Below are positions 12,643-25,133 of a stretch of DNA of 64,000 nt, piece by piece. The notes below the pieces were generated by a model. That model was given only the letters and a program-made list of their open reading frames with translations. It did no database searches and had not been told where the DNA came from. A program made the translations under genes and the position numbers. Origin of the DNA: Botryotinia globosa (taxonomy: Eukaryota > Ascomycota > Leotiomycetes > Helotiales > Sclerotiniaceae); assembly GCA_014898425.1 (NCBI GenBank), contig RCSZ01000011.1:1-64000 (forward strand), read 5' to 3'. Each line of letters begins with the position of its first letter. Within the stretch, counting starts at the first letter, position 1.

Positions 12643-14330
12643 GGTGAAATCGAAATACCTCAAAGGGGGCGATGAGACTGTCGAAGGCCTGGAAACGAAG
12701 GGACCACGAACGAAGGGGAATTAGAATGAGAGAAACACGAGCTGGGCTGGGGAAGAAAGACATGATGGAGATACAATTCACCCTTTATAATGGCATGAGA
12801 TGAGGATAAATCGACGATTCAGTGAAGTTTTCCTTCTCTCCCATTTCTACTACGGAGTAATCTAATCATGGGTATGTAGACGCGGGGAAACGCCGAGGAT
12901 ACCACTGCGAATATTTACTCCATCATTCCACTCGTATACAGGCACAGATTAGTTTGGATTGGTTCGGTACGAACGGGACAATGTCAATCAGGAACTATCT
13001 CCGACGACGATCGGCAGTAAGCAAGCTGTCACATCAAGGAATTACTTATAATAAAAAGAGCACTCGGGGCAAGGCAAGGTGTAGGGTCTCATGGCACATA
13101 CCAATTGGGCTTCGATGCTGCCAAAGGGTAAGGGATCGACGTGTTTAGATTAGTTGAGGAAAACTGTCCTCATGACCATGTTTGGCGCAAATGGATCTTT
13201 TTGAAGGATGGGGTTAAATTGATTCAGTGTAACTCTGCGGATACCTTATGGAGTCAATCGATTAACAAATTAAAAAGCGGTGTTGATTGGCAGCTGTGAC
13301 CAATTGAAGTTACAAAAAGATACGAAATCAATTATTATGCCTCCCGAGTCGTGGCTGATATCTTTATTTGGCTCACCTGCACCTGCAGAGACCGGATCGT
13401 GCCGTTCATCTATCTGTGCCACATTGGCAATGGAGTACGCTTTCAGAACTTTTTCTAGGACCAAATACCAGGTATCTTAACACGAACTGAACAACTGCCG
13501 CTTGTCCCACAGCAAAACCGTCGTGGAGAAATCCGGGGAAGACTTCGGGGGTAGAATCTGCAGCTGCGGGGCGTAGTATTTCCGAACCTTCCATAGAAAT
13601 TAGATTTATCGGAGCAAGTTAACAAGCCGAGAGTAGCATGTAAATCCACTTACCTCTTTCGCTTCTACAGAACACGAAAATGGGAGCTTGGGGACCGCGT
13701 GGGGCTACATTTTAACAGCCACTATTGCGAATTAGGATATGGATGTGACCGCGCCCGGCGTCCAACCAATGATATGAGAAGTAACTTCTTGGCAAGGCTG
13801 GATGCTAGATTTGGTCAGGATAGCATCAAAGATATGCAAGTGAACGAGAATGGGACTTGTTTCACCATGAAGAACAGCATTTATCCAGAAATCAATTCAT
13901 CGGGTAAACAAAAAATACGGAAAGCCCGCATTTTAACAGCTTAAAGATGTGCTGAGGAGTGACTCTCACATGTAACACCGGCAGTTTGTTCTGCAAGTCG
14001 AAGAGCAGCAACGAACTGTATGTACTCTTCTACTGACAATGAATTCATCGGATGGCTCCCAGGGAATTTGCATCCTGGAGGTCCTTCTCGACCTCTTTCT
14101 AATTTCTATGTGATAAGAATCAAATCCATCAAATCGACTTTATCGCTTGAAGAGCAAAGGTCTGTGGGGCGTGGAAATTCTGACGGGCGTGAGGGCCAGA
14201 GAATGGCCCTCCCATTATCTCAACAACGGAATTTTCCAAGATTGAAAGTATCCTGCCGTCCCAACAAGTAAATTACAATAAAGCATTTTCTATGTGCGCC
14301 GTAGTATACCGATACTATATCGGTCCCGGC
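12643..14330. other. Intergenic region, no gene recognised
   Basis: About 1.7 kb upstream of the cutinase and downstream of the Rtp1 gene. Only short overlapping ORFs without domains are present, the longest being 81-83 codons at 13699 and 14020. Confidence 0.45.
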
Positions 14331-17175
14331 CTACTCAATCTCCTCAATTCTCGGTTTTGTAACATTTACATTCCTGCTGGCTGGGGTAATATTCAGACCA
14401 GCCAAGTTCTCGATCCCGCGGGCACTCAAATTCTCGATATCACCACTACCTGCTAAACTTCCAACCGGGATTAGTGAGTTCAATTGCCATGACTCTATCC
14501 CCTCGACGACATCCTTTGCATGTTGCCTAACCAACCCATCATTGTCCGTACCCTGAACATATCTCAATATTCTTGTCATGTCATCCAGGCTCTGACCTAC
14601 GAATCCAAATCCTAACTGTCTACCTTCAGATCTTGCCTTGTCCAATGCGCGTACAAAGCTCATGACGAGAAGAATGGCAGATCGGCGAAGAATGCCCTTC
14701 TCAACCTCCGGTTCCAATGTGAGTATATGAATGCTGAGATCTACAGACATAGAAATTGGTTTGTGTCCGATTCCTGATACATTACATTCTATGGCCTCGC
14801 CGAGAATCGCCAAAGCAGACGAGCGAATTCGTACATCTTCCATTCCACGCTTGCTTTCCCAGCCTGAAACTATACGGGAAAGTAATTCGTATTCGGGATG
14901 GTTGGCATCCGGTTCGAGAATGTCGTCCAATTGTGGCACTGGGCCATCCCAGGCCTCTTCTGCTTCCGCTGTCTTCTGTTTCTTAAGTTTATCGCGTTTG
15001 ATTTGCTCGACCTCACTTTTAGGTCGATGGCCTCTCCGACCAGCAATCGAAAGCAGACCTTCACTGACGGTTTGTGCAATACTACCTGTAAAGTTTGTCG
15101 GCGAGGATTGAATGACTTGGAGTAAGGCCTCTCCAAGTCTTAAACGGGCGTCGAGATCATAATCCTCGTTACCATCTGCATAATGCTCAATAAGATCTTT
15201 CAGTACAGCCCTGGGGTGGATTTTCGAGAGATCGATAAAACACCTGATAGCACGAAGATAAACGTATTCTTCAGAATCTTGAAGTAGCGATGCAAACAGA
15301 ATGAGGAGCGCGGGTATATCCAAAATTGAACTACGAGCACTAATAAGGCTCTGGATGAGTTCAATTCCCTGAACCCTCACTGGAGGAGGAGATTCAACAG
15401 AAGTTAGATATGACATGGCAAGATTATAAGTCTTTCGGTCTTCTACTGCCCGACTGGGAATGTTTTCGGATATCGGTTCGCTTGACTCATGAAGTGCATG
15501 GCGAAACTGTAGAATGACGAGAAGATTTTGTGCGGTTTGGGTTACTTCTGTAACTGTTCGGCGCCCATAAATTCGGAGAGAAGATTCGATTCTTTCTAGG
15601 AAAGGCTCTATTATGAGGGTTGGCCTAAAGTTCGGTGATGTAAGAATAATATTTAGTAGACTTAAAGCGATAGAGACAATTCCCTCATGGTCTTCGGAAT
15701 CTGAATCTTGGGCACCAATTGCATCGATCAGCACCCCTTCAACCAGTTCCACTATCTGCTTAGAATCCTGAACAAGCTTCTCTGGCATTACATTGATCAT
15801 TTCTTGTAACAACTTTGCTTCAATTAGCTTTAGCTTCGCATCTTCTTGGCTACTTATCAATGGAGAATGTATTAAAATAGACGGAGTTGTGGGGGTCTTT
15901 GCTTGTGAGAGCCATTTTTGACACAACATTAAAAACATTTGAGGTACCTGTGAGTCGGAATCAGGAAACTCGTTCAACAGGCTAACAAACTTCTCTACTG
16001 CTGTATTTATTTGGCCGATATCAAGTTGTTGTTGATCCATCGTGGTAGTTTCCGATATTTTCTCAATCTGAATGTCCTTACCGTTCTTTGATGAACAGTA
16101 AATCCAACTCTTCTTACCAGGCTCTGATCTTCCTTGAAACAGAACATCATTGAAGATCTTGGAAAGTGCGCCTTCACTAGGCTTAGATGTCGTTGATGCT
16201 AAAAGCTGCAGCAGAATCTTCAACAGCTTTCCTGCACAAGCACTAGAGTCTCCACCATTATCTTTCTTTTCGCCGCGGAATAAAGCCCACAGTGGCAAGA
16301 GAATCGGGTTAAGAAGTCGTTTTGTCAATGATGGGTGAGGATGTGATGTTACTATAGTAAGCAATCTTCGTAGACTTTTCCTGAGATCCTTTGCTGTGAC
16401 AAGAACTTCTGGCATTCCAAGTACTACTATCTCTTCAACTTGTGATATTTGTTTTGTGGGGGGAGGAATAAGGGCTGGGTCAATTGATCCAATAATTGGC
16501 TCGACCAAAGATTTCCACCCCGGTGCGCCTGAACTATTTAGCATACGTTAAGACAAACAAGCCACCCACCTTACCTGGAGCCCCATGAAGCTTTCGACCT
16601 AATATACCAAACCCAATAATGTAGGAAGCAGCTTTATCCATTTCTCTCTCCCCGTTTCCATCGAGAAGATCAAATAATTGAGGAGCAATACCACTGAACC
16701 ATTCCTCTGCTGACATTCCTTGTGGTGGTGAAGATAAGAGTCTTGATGCCGAGCTCATGGCTTCATGAGAAATATTCACGGAACGACTACCAACGGAATC
16801 TGATGCCTTCATACTAGCATTACTCGGATGAATTGAGAAGACAAATTCAACAGTGTCTTGTACGCCGCGTGGTCTCATGGGAAGACGGGCTAAAGTTTGA
16901 ATCAAAGGCCCTCGTAACCAAGTCTGTACTCGGTCTGGTTGAACAAGAAGATTCAGCACGGGCATGAGTTTCAAAGTAGAATTGCTATCAAGTAATTAGT
17001 ACTTCTCTTGAGAAATGTTGAAGACCTTCTACCTTTCAACTAAGCTGTTAAATTCATGTCGCGCTTGGATTCTTGTGGCTTCCGGAACCTCTGGATCAAA
17101 AGCTGCCTTTCCGATCTGTAGAAACTGATCAACCAAAGGCGGTTGGGCAGTCCTGTTATTTTGTTTCTCTGACAT
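14331..17175 (-). CDS. RNA polymerase II assembly/nuclear import factor Rtp1 (TANGO6-like)
   Basis: Exons 17175-17033, 16984-16575 and 16528-14331 (minus) give 916 residues, the expected size. It is an all-helical HEAT-like protein. The conserved central RTP1_C1 block is seen at about 600-660 (YVYLRAIRCFIDLSKIHP and later LDARLRLGEALLQVI). The small C-terminal RTP1_C2 block is seen at about 840-860 (DNDGLVRQHAKDVVEGIESW). A Lys/Glu-rich stretch (KRDKLKKQKTAEAEEA) lies between them. In yeast, Rtp1 helps assemble RNA polymerase subunits and bring them into the nucleus. The start ATG opens MSEKQNNRTAQPPLVDQFL. The exon 2/3 join preserves HGAPGAPGWKS. Housekeeping gene, no anomalies. Confidence 0.8.
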
Positions 17176-18013
17176 GATTATAGCACAATCGGCAAGTGAT
17201 TACTCGCAAATAAATCTACCAGAATTCATTTGGTGGACGCCGTTGATAAAAAGAAGAATTTCAATTTCACATCCCGTGATTTTGATTCTTGGTGCAGGTG
17301 ACCTCGGGACACAGCAGTTGTGGCTGATAGTGTGTGGCAAAAGTGGCGTACTTCTGATTCGTGTGTAGGTAATCCTCTTTCCTCTTTCCTCTTTTCAATG
17401 TCTCAAGACACCTGGGCAAGCTGTACAATCAAATATATCTTTCAATATTCGAGTCTAATTTTGACTATCAATTACACTCTTTTGTATTGTTTGGTGGTGT
17501 CCAAGGTATGGTGAGTTGTGTGAGAGTTGTGAATACCAATCACAGGTGGGACATCTGTTGTATTGATATCTGACATTCGGGGGCAGTGAAGTAATACAGT
17601 GTCTGTAGACTTTTCAATATCTCCCTCATCAAATTCCTGCAAGTTATTGATCATTTACATCTCTCCTATCGTTCAATTCCATTAAAGCGTAGGATTCTGC
17701 TTTGTTTGCTATCTAGTTGTTGCATTGAAGTGCACATATTTGGAGAAGCAAATCCTGTGCCTACATGAGACTCGATGCTGAAAGTTCTTCGATTTTCAAA
17801 GGTAGCAACTAATTGTTGAATTGATTTTTTTATTGATTGATACGCTTTGATACAACAAGAATCGCTAATTGTGACTACACCATGTCTCTAGGATTTTAGC
17901 ACATTATCTCGTGATGTTTTGAGCCGTCTTTCCAGCCATTATCAACGCAACTGTCGGATGACTGTTCATCATGCCATTTTTCTCAGTCTCTATTCTCCAG
18001 TGACGACGGCTGT
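17176..18013. other. Intergenic region, no feature recognised
   Basis: Promoter side of the Rtp1 gene and 3' side of the 2EXR gene. No coding signal. Confidence 0.5.
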
Positions 18014-19009
18014 CTAATGTTTCCTGACTAAGTCAACCTTGACATTTCCACTCCTCAGCATCTCATATTTCGCCAACTGCTCTACGACCGAGTCCATATC
18101 TTGTGTCGATGTCTCATGGATGGTGGTGGAATCATCCCTAGTAATTATTTGTTGCTTTTCCTCAATCTGAGACATAATGCTCTGAGTTTCCGAAAAAGAT
18201 TTGCTTTGCGGTGGAATATCTTTCACAAGTATCGTCAGCTCCTCTATTTCAGCCAGCAATGGCTTCTCCTGCACATGTTCTATTTCGACGCAATCATCCT
18301 CCCCATGCCAGCCCTCAAAGAGTTGTTTGCTCAACAAATAATGCCCGATACAAAACATGTCGATGGCGACTTTTCTCACTCTTTGTAGACTAACCATACT
18401 GGACCTCACATCCTGCAAAGCTCTCATGGTTCCATAGTCCGTCTGAAAGTATATTTTGTCCTGATCCCCCAAAAACTTAATTCCTCTTCTGAACCCGGCA
18501 CCCAACCTTTCCTCAGCAACTTTTCTGTCCACGTATATTGGATCCTCCATCCCATCGTCTCCTATGTACTCTTCAATGAAGTCAAGATCCTCCGAGTGCT
18601 TATCGTTAAGACAGTAATCCCACATGCTTTCCACGACGTCTCTGCTTTCACTGGATACCATTTCGATCGTGCATTGACTTCGCGGATTAACTTCGGTCCA
18701 TCTCAAGACAGAGGATCCCGTTGGCTCAGGAAAGATCGTTTTATCACAGTCTAAGTTCCAGTGTAGATTTTCTACGATTTCGGCACGAACTTCGATTAGG
18801 CGAGGGGGTTGAGTTTCGAGGAAAGCCTTGCGCCAGATCATGCGGCGAATTTTGCGAGGAAGACGGGAAAATTTGGGGAAAGTGTTTTGGCTTTCGGACA
18901 GAAGAGATTGTTCTGGAGTTCGTGAGACATGTAAAGACGAAAAGGGTGACATGAGTGAGAGAGTAGAATGTACATCCGAATCGGACAAGGTTTGGGTTAA
19001 GGATGACAT
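18014..19009 (-). CDS. 2EXR-domain protein (fungal F-box-like family)
   Basis: An intronless 331-residue protein. Residues 44-63 (FPKFSRLPRKIRRMIWRKAF) are the 2EXR signature: an aromatic/Pro start, the LPxEIR-like core and an IW pair. It is followed by PRLIEV and the later SESRDVVESM block typical of the family. The C-terminal half contains an acidic insert and a Glu/Gln-rich tail. The start is the internal ATG giving MSSLTQTLSD; the frame stays open for 80 codons upstream but those codons look non-coding. Function unknown; the family is greatly expanded in plant-associated ascomycetes. Confidence 0.75.
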   Translation of the reverse strand: MSSLTQTLSDSDVHSTLSLMSPFSSLHVSRTPEQSLLSESQNTFPKFSRLPRKIRRMIWRKAFLETQPPRLIEVRAEIVENLHWNLDCDKTIFPEPTGSSVLRWTEVNPRSQCTIEMVSSESRDVVESMWDYCLNDKHSEDLDFIEEYIGDDGMEDPIYVDRKVAEERLGAGFRRGIKFLGDQDKIYFQTDYGTMRALQDVRSSMVSLQRVRKVAIDMFCIGHYLLSKQLFEGWHGEDDCVEIEHVQEKPLLAEIEELTILVKDIPPQSKSFSETQSIMSQIEEKQQIITRDDSTTIHETSTQDMDSVVEQLAKYEMLRSGNVKVDLVRKH

Positions 19010-19611
19010 CTCTGTTGTGTGAACGGAGGTGATGAGATATGATGGAATTTTAATAATCTGTTGCTTAATGGAATGAAACAAAACTAAACAAATTGTCTTG
19101 CAAAGAAAAGAATTAATAGATTTGGGTTGTGTAGTTCCTGCCCTGACACACTCTAGAAAAGAAAGCGGCACACGCAACCATCCAAATCGTATGTATGTAA
19201 GATTATATATAATCGAAACTACCTGATTGAAATATAATATGATTGACAAAAACGACTTGAATGTGATGGATTAATCGATTTTGGACCTATGACTCTTTAT
19301 TTTCAAGGCGAGTAAACGAAGGAAAGTAGAGAATGATCGAACAAGCCATGAATAACTGGAGGGAAACAAAGATGTAAACTTCATTCATCAGTATTTAAGT
19401 CTCTAGGGCTGTTGGATGACAGGGAGGTAAATGTTAGCACTGTAGTGGGATTCTGCTGGTCAAATCAGGCTATGCCGCACGCTACAGGGTATGGAATCAC
19501 TCCCTATCCCTCCAAATCTTCCAACCTCTCCAAGATCGAATAAGTCGAGCGTTTAACCTTCAAGCTTTTGTTGATACCTTTCTTGTAATACCAAGTTAAG
19601 ATTATACCAAC
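19010..19611. other. Intergenic region between 2EXR gene and minisatellite
   Basis: 5' flank of the 2EXR gene. No coding sequence recognised. Confidence 0.45.
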
Positions 19612-20070
19612 ATTAGAGATAGCATATCAGAGATAATATATCAGAGATAATATATCAGAAATAATATATCAGAAATAATATGTTAAAAATAATTTATCAA
19701 AAATAATTTATCAAAAATAATATATCAAAAATAATTTATCAAAAATAATTTATCAAAAATAATTTATCAAAAATAATATATCAAAAATAATATATCAAAA
19801 ATAATATATCAAAAATAATATATCAAAAATAATATATCAAAAATAATATATCAAAAATAATATATTAAAAATAATATATTAAAAATAATATATTAAAAAT
19901 AATATATTAAAAATAGTATGTTAGAAATGATATATTAAAGATAATATATTAGAAATAGTATATTAAAAATAGTATATTAGAAATGATATATTAAAGATAA
20001 TATATTAAGAATAATATATTAAAGATAGTATATTAAAGATAATATATTAGAGATGGTATATCAGAGATGG
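19612..20070. repeat. 14-bp AT-rich minisatellite, about 33 copies
   Basis: A tandem array with unit AAAAATAATATATC and close variants. The unit drifts along the array: AGAGATAATATATC at the left, AAAAATAATTTATC and AAAAATAATATATC in the middle, AAAAATAATATATT further right, and AGAGAT/GAT forms at the far right. The period is constant at 14 bp. There is no coding potential. The ends pass abruptly into non-repetitive sequence. Confidence 0.9.
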
Positions 20071-20446
20071 CACTTGGATTCTTACCGAGGTTAGATACCA
20101 TCGAAATACTGAGCCTCCAGAAGCGGGTCTACTAGGCGGTCCGATAATTTTGCCGGGCGGCTGCTGAAAAGGATGCAAACCCCGGATCGGAACCACCCAA
20201 CAAGATCAAACATTGAATGATTGTGGTAAGATTACAAAATATGAAAATGTTTCAAAAATCCTGTTATTGCGGAAGTAAAATAAGATAACCTTATCCGCTC
20301 GTAAAACCTTCATGTACAACATATGGATATTCCTGCTCATCATTTGCCGCGATTCCTTCGGTCCTAATTCAAGGCATATCCGCCCACCACACTCTTTGTG
20401 TTTCTATGAACTTCCAGTAAGGAGAAATGTAGACCGCCGCAGACTA

Positions 20447-21872
20447 TTAGGTAGGTGTAGCCTTTATCAGTTCATCCACTATCTCATAGCACTCCTCTGG
20501 ACTCTCGAACACTCTCCAGACATCCTTTGGTACACCGTCAAACGCTTTCTCAAATCTTTCGGGCTCGTTTTTCTGGACAATACCGATGGAGGCTATGTCC
20601 GTTACTTTGCGTATGAGTACTAATTTGACCCAGCCTGGGTTTTTGCGACATCTTGATAGTTCGTTAGCAAGGTGAGAGACTGATTTACAAGGACAATGAA
20701 TTTCATGATTGGAACGAGAAGAGACATCGAAAGCTAGTCAAACGAGAACTCACATCTCCCCATAAGCTTCTGGGTCGCTCTGCGTACTATCGCCCACAAA
20801 AATCATCTTCCTCTTCGGCAACCAGTTATGAATCTTTTCCATCTCATTAATCTTGTACTCTTGTGTACCCTCTGTCAATGTCTCTAACAGTCCAGATAAA
20901 CTCAAAAAGTTCGCATCCCTCAGTATCATAGTCCCCTGAGGATAATATGTCCGGCGGAATTCACTGAGAAATGAGTAGAGAGTGTAGGGCGAGGCAGATA
21001 GATAGAACCAAGGGGCTACGGATGCGTGTTTAGGTGTAATGATGGATTGTATGTGTTTGTATAGTTCTGGCATTCCTTCCACGGGCATCGGTTCAGATAA
21101 GAAGGTAGAGCGTAAAATGTCAATTGGAGAACTTGTTTGTGTTATTTTTATTGAGTCGTCAATATCTGTACAAAGTTATTATAGGCCCTTTGGGATCCCT
21201 TCAAGTCTCGCATCGTCCAGGATATTGAGCTGATCTGGAATTCTCAGACTCACCAGAAATGACTGCCCACCCTTCAGGTTCTGCGTAGACTGTTTGCATT
21301 TGCAATATTCCTTCAACTTCTAATGGGACTTTCGCCTTCCATTTCACGATTTCGCCGTCTTTGCCATCCCGCAATGTCCGGGTATCACTACTAATACCAT
21401 TTCGACCACACGGTCCAAGTCTTAAATTTGCGACCCCTTGATGACCCGAAGATGCAATATCGACCACCCTTCCAGGTCGAACATCCATCAAGAATGGTCT
21501 CAATCTTTCCTCCACAATCTCATCTTCTCCTCTATCCCCGTCACCCCCAATTCTCCCCACGATATCCCCAATGATTTCCGGTACATGTCTTGCACTTTCC
21601 GTCTCCCATACTGCAGCTACAAATTCTGCTTCCCACTTCCCGGTTACGTGGTTTCTATACGCCGTATTATCCAATAACCAAACTGTATCGTCTTTGGTTA
21701 CTGCCTTGGGAAATGGATTGTGTGGCCCAAGATACGAGAGAATGTTGTCTATGAGTGAGTTCGTGGATGCGCGGGGGAGATGTGGAAGGCTTGATTCGGT
21801 TTCGGGGAAGTGATTGCTGTTGCGAGCTTGGACTTGGAGGGACGTTGTGCTTCGACGGGAGATCGTCATCAT
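20447..21872 (-). CDS. Intracellular App1-type phosphatidate phosphatase (DUF2183)
   Basis: Exons 21872-21254, 21165-20754 and 20651-20447 (minus) give 411 residues. There is no signal peptide. The catalytic HAD motif is created across the first splice: ISDIDDSIKIT with D207-I-D209-D-S. It is followed by APWFYLSASPYTLYSF, the GTMILRDANF segment, and KRKMIFVGDSTQSDPEAYGE, all App1 hallmarks. After the second intron the protein continues ICRKNPGWVKLVLIRKVTDI and ends with KDVWRVFESPEECYEIV. In yeast App1 binds actin-patch proteins and makes diacylglycerol. The fifth motif residue is Ser rather than Thr, a conservative change. It is probably full length for short filamentous-fungal members. Confidence 0.85.
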
Positions 21873-23240
21873 GGCGTTAGTGGATATAGCTCTAGTTGAT
21901 TCTCTTTGCTGTTATCAATGTGATGATGCTACGCGCTTGGTTGGTGATATCGCTTGAATTATTTAGGTTATGGAGCAAAATACCATCGAAAAAACAAATA
22001 GCAGAAACGTTCGAATCCGCAAGAGAAATGCGAGTAAAAATAAGAAAAATAAATCAGAAAATAGGGGAACCCATGAAAACAGTATAAGGCTGGTATTTAA
22101 TCCATTACTCTGCCTTATGGTGCCCCGTCATTCTTACTTACGTTCTGAGGCTGATGATCACCCGCCTACTACTTGACTACTACTTGACAAAATTGTCTTT
22201 AGTTTCTGGGGCATAACGTTAAAATTAGCGCTGCGCCCAGCACCCTGAATCTGTGCAGCCATAATACCATGGGGGAGGCTGATGTAATATGAGGTGTGAT
22301 GAGGTCAGGGGACATTGATGAAATGTCAGGCACGCGATGAATTGATTCGACCATTTGGTGATACTGATTTAGCTTGGCTGATGGTGGCGTTCGGTATGAC
22401 TGTACCAGCCTTTAGGTGACAATCATAGTAAGTAGGGCTATGAGTAAGGGCATTTCTTGTACTCTCGGCAATTCGTATTTCACCAAGTGTGTGCTTGATG
22501 ATCGACGTTATTCACAATAGTTTGTGTTCAGCTTACTCTAAGCCCTGAAGTGGTGGGGCATTTTTGCGCAACAATGCTGGTGAAGCAAATGAAGGGGTTG
22601 CATGTAAATTACCGAGCTGTTCTAAGCAACTAAATCAACAATGTCTAAGGACAATATAAATCCACCTGCATACTTTCTGAGAGATAGTATTGTATATCAA
22701 GATAGGAATTTGATCATTATATTAAATTTGAGATCGAAGCAAAAGTCGTTCACATTTGTTGTTGATGCTGGAGTTTTGGGGCGCAATCACTGTCTCGCAC
22801 GAAATCATACACATCCCTACCACATGATATTGCATATCAAGATTCAAAGAATAAATCGCAATAATTACCGCATCGCTACAAATATTGGCAGCTGTCCACG
22901 ATGAAATGCAACCACTCACATTCTAATAAGTGGTAATCCCGTGGTTTCGTGGATTTTTGTTGTACGTCTGGCATCAATCCTTGCAGTCTTTTGATCAGCG
23001 GGGCAGCTTAAACAATCTACCTCGGGGCCACTTCAAAGCTCAACGCACATTAGCCATATAATAGGTAGTAAAAGGGACCTATGCTATAAAACTCGGGTAC
23101 ATAAAATTTTAATATTTAAATTTTATTGATTGACTACCAGAAACAAATCACTTTCCCAAAAGACGCCATGCCATGTATACACATTATCTAGAAATGCAAA
23201 TCGTTCAGAGTGACATCATGGAAAACGCGACCGGGTTCAT
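21873..23240. other. Intergenic region, no gene recognised
   Basis: About 1.4 kb on the 5' side of the App1 gene and the 3' side of the peroxidase gene. A few short ORFs without domains. Confidence 0.45.
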
Positions 23241-25133
23241 TCATGGAGCTGTAAGGTCAGGCGGATAATCAGAAGGATCCGTCAAATATCCCTCGAGTGC
23301 TTGAATTCCGGGCGAAAAGAAATATTCACCACCCCTTTGAACCACCCATCTATCAAGTTGAACGCGTGCTTCCGTGGGATCTTTACCATCTGGAAGACCG
23401 ATGGAGCGAGGTGGATGGTGATCGAGTCTCTGGCCGACAATAGCATCAATTCCTGGACCATGCTCACCAACGAATTGGTGCTTGCGGTCTGGGAAGTGGT
23501 GGTTGCTTGCCCAGCGAGTAGTCAAGAAATTGAAACCATTTCGAATGTCGCTTTGGTAACACACAAAAAGAAGTCCACGTTCTTGCTTATCATCGGATTT
23601 TTGTACTGCTTTCTCTTCGGGTGTTACTTCGTCTCCATAAGAGATACCGCGGCGTATGATGACGGCGTGGTCGTGATCCAAGTCTCCACGGGGTCGCATT
23701 TTCCGGATGTGCGCTGCAAAAGGACATTTGTCGTGTTGTTGAACAGGATGGAAGTTGAAGTTGTTAGATTTGAAAAGTTTCTCATCCTTGGCATGGTGAG
23801 GGCTCTCGTCCACGGGTGTTCCTGATTAATGAGTCAGCATTGAGTCATATTTTGCGTATTAGGACTCAAAAACATACCATTTTTCCATCGACCCATCAGG
23901 TATGCAGCAAGCTTCTCCTTGGGATCTTCAGAGGTTGCGGCATGCGGTGCATTGTGTTTGTTATCCTCTAACCATCTGACGATGTATGAGATTAGTACAC
24001 GAGACAATGAAACGAAGCACAGTAACCCACTTATCAAATTCGGGGACAAGCTGTTGAAGATCGCGAAAAACGAGGAAGCTCCCATCTTCCGCCCACTCTG
24101 GCTGCTTCATATCATCACCATCGTGCCCTGCAAAAATCAATCTGGGAAAGAAACCAATCTTAAATCAGTTAAGATGATCGAGATCAATCAATACCAAGAG
24201 AATCTTACCCTGATTTTACGGACTTGGGCTCTTTGTCCTTGGGTGTCACCTCATCCAAGCCTTCTATCAAGGGCTGACTGATTCCATCCTCGAAGCCGAA
24301 ACTGATGGTTAGACACGTTAGAATATTAAACCATCCATTATAAGTGTAGAGAATACTAACTGCTCTTTGCCTTTATCTGGGCGGGTTCGGCCTTGCCTGG
24401 TAAAGGTGAACTCGACTGCTGGGTCTTTGCTAATCAAGTATGTGTCGCTATCACCGCTTCCATGTTCCTTAAGGAAATACTCTTTGACACTGTTCACCTT
24501 GGAAGTCAAAGTATCCTCCTCGCTGGCTGTTACTAGAAATACTCCATCAATCAAGCAATCCGGAGATCGCTTGTACTGCTCTCGAATCTCTTGCGGATCA
24601 TCCCAGCCCTCGTTTACAAGGTCATCGTACATGCCTTTCCCAAACAAGCCACCTCTGAGCTGGTTCTTTTTGAAGATCTTAGACAATTCTCTATCTTTCT
24701 TCACAGCACCCTCATTAAAAGTGAATTTCCCAAGCTAGTGGTTCGTTAGACGCCATTTCACGTTCTTGACAGCATATTTGAGACTTACAGCGGCTAAGCC
24801 TGTTGATGCAAATGCGATATTAACACCCGGTAGTGGCTGAATCTTAGCTGGTCGACCCGATTGTTGTGCTTGAAATTTTGCTGTAAAGATCTTGTTCTTC
24901 ATATCACATGCATCCTTGGCACTCGTGATTCCGCCGTCTTTTACAAAATTCCTGAGCCGCCGTTTGAAGTCATCTGCTTTCTTGATCTTGAAGAACATGA
25001 ATGTTTGGAATCTTTTTGGTAAGCCGGGCCTAAACGAGAATGAAGGTGGTAAGTAAATATCTTGAAAGTATGTGGATAAAAAAGCTTACCAGATATCACC
25101 CTGGATATTGGACTTCCTAGCTATCCAACTCAT
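23241..25133 (-). CDS. DyP-type heme peroxidase
   Basis: Seven exons on the minus strand: 25133-25090, 25029-24789, 24734-24361, 24301-24209, 24141-24031, 23975-23878 and 23821-23241, giving 513 residues with every phase closing. The family motif HFGFEDGISQP spans the exon 3/4 join (H220 to P230, D225 being the conserved distal acid). LIFAGHDGD follows. CPFAAHIRKMRPRGD carries the probable proximal heme His, and RRGISYGDEV carries the conserved distal Arg. The C terminus ends with the usual PGIQALEGYL segment. DyP peroxidases oxidise dyes and phenolics with H2O2. There is no signal peptide, so it is probably intracellular. The exon 5 donor (GTGGGT) was chosen because the neighbouring GTTACT would create a stop. 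Confidence 0.88.

Noticed and set aside
14731..15136. Several plus- and minus-strand ORFs of 75-126 codons
   Set aside because: All lie within the long third exon of the Rtp1 gene in other frames.
19612..20070. Possible CRISPR-like array
   Set aside because: The 14-bp units are directly adjacent with no spacers and the genome is eukaryotic, so it is a minisatellite.
20312..20623. 103-codon plus-strand ORF
   Set aside because: It is antisense to the last exon of the intracellular App1 gene, whose motifs are clear.
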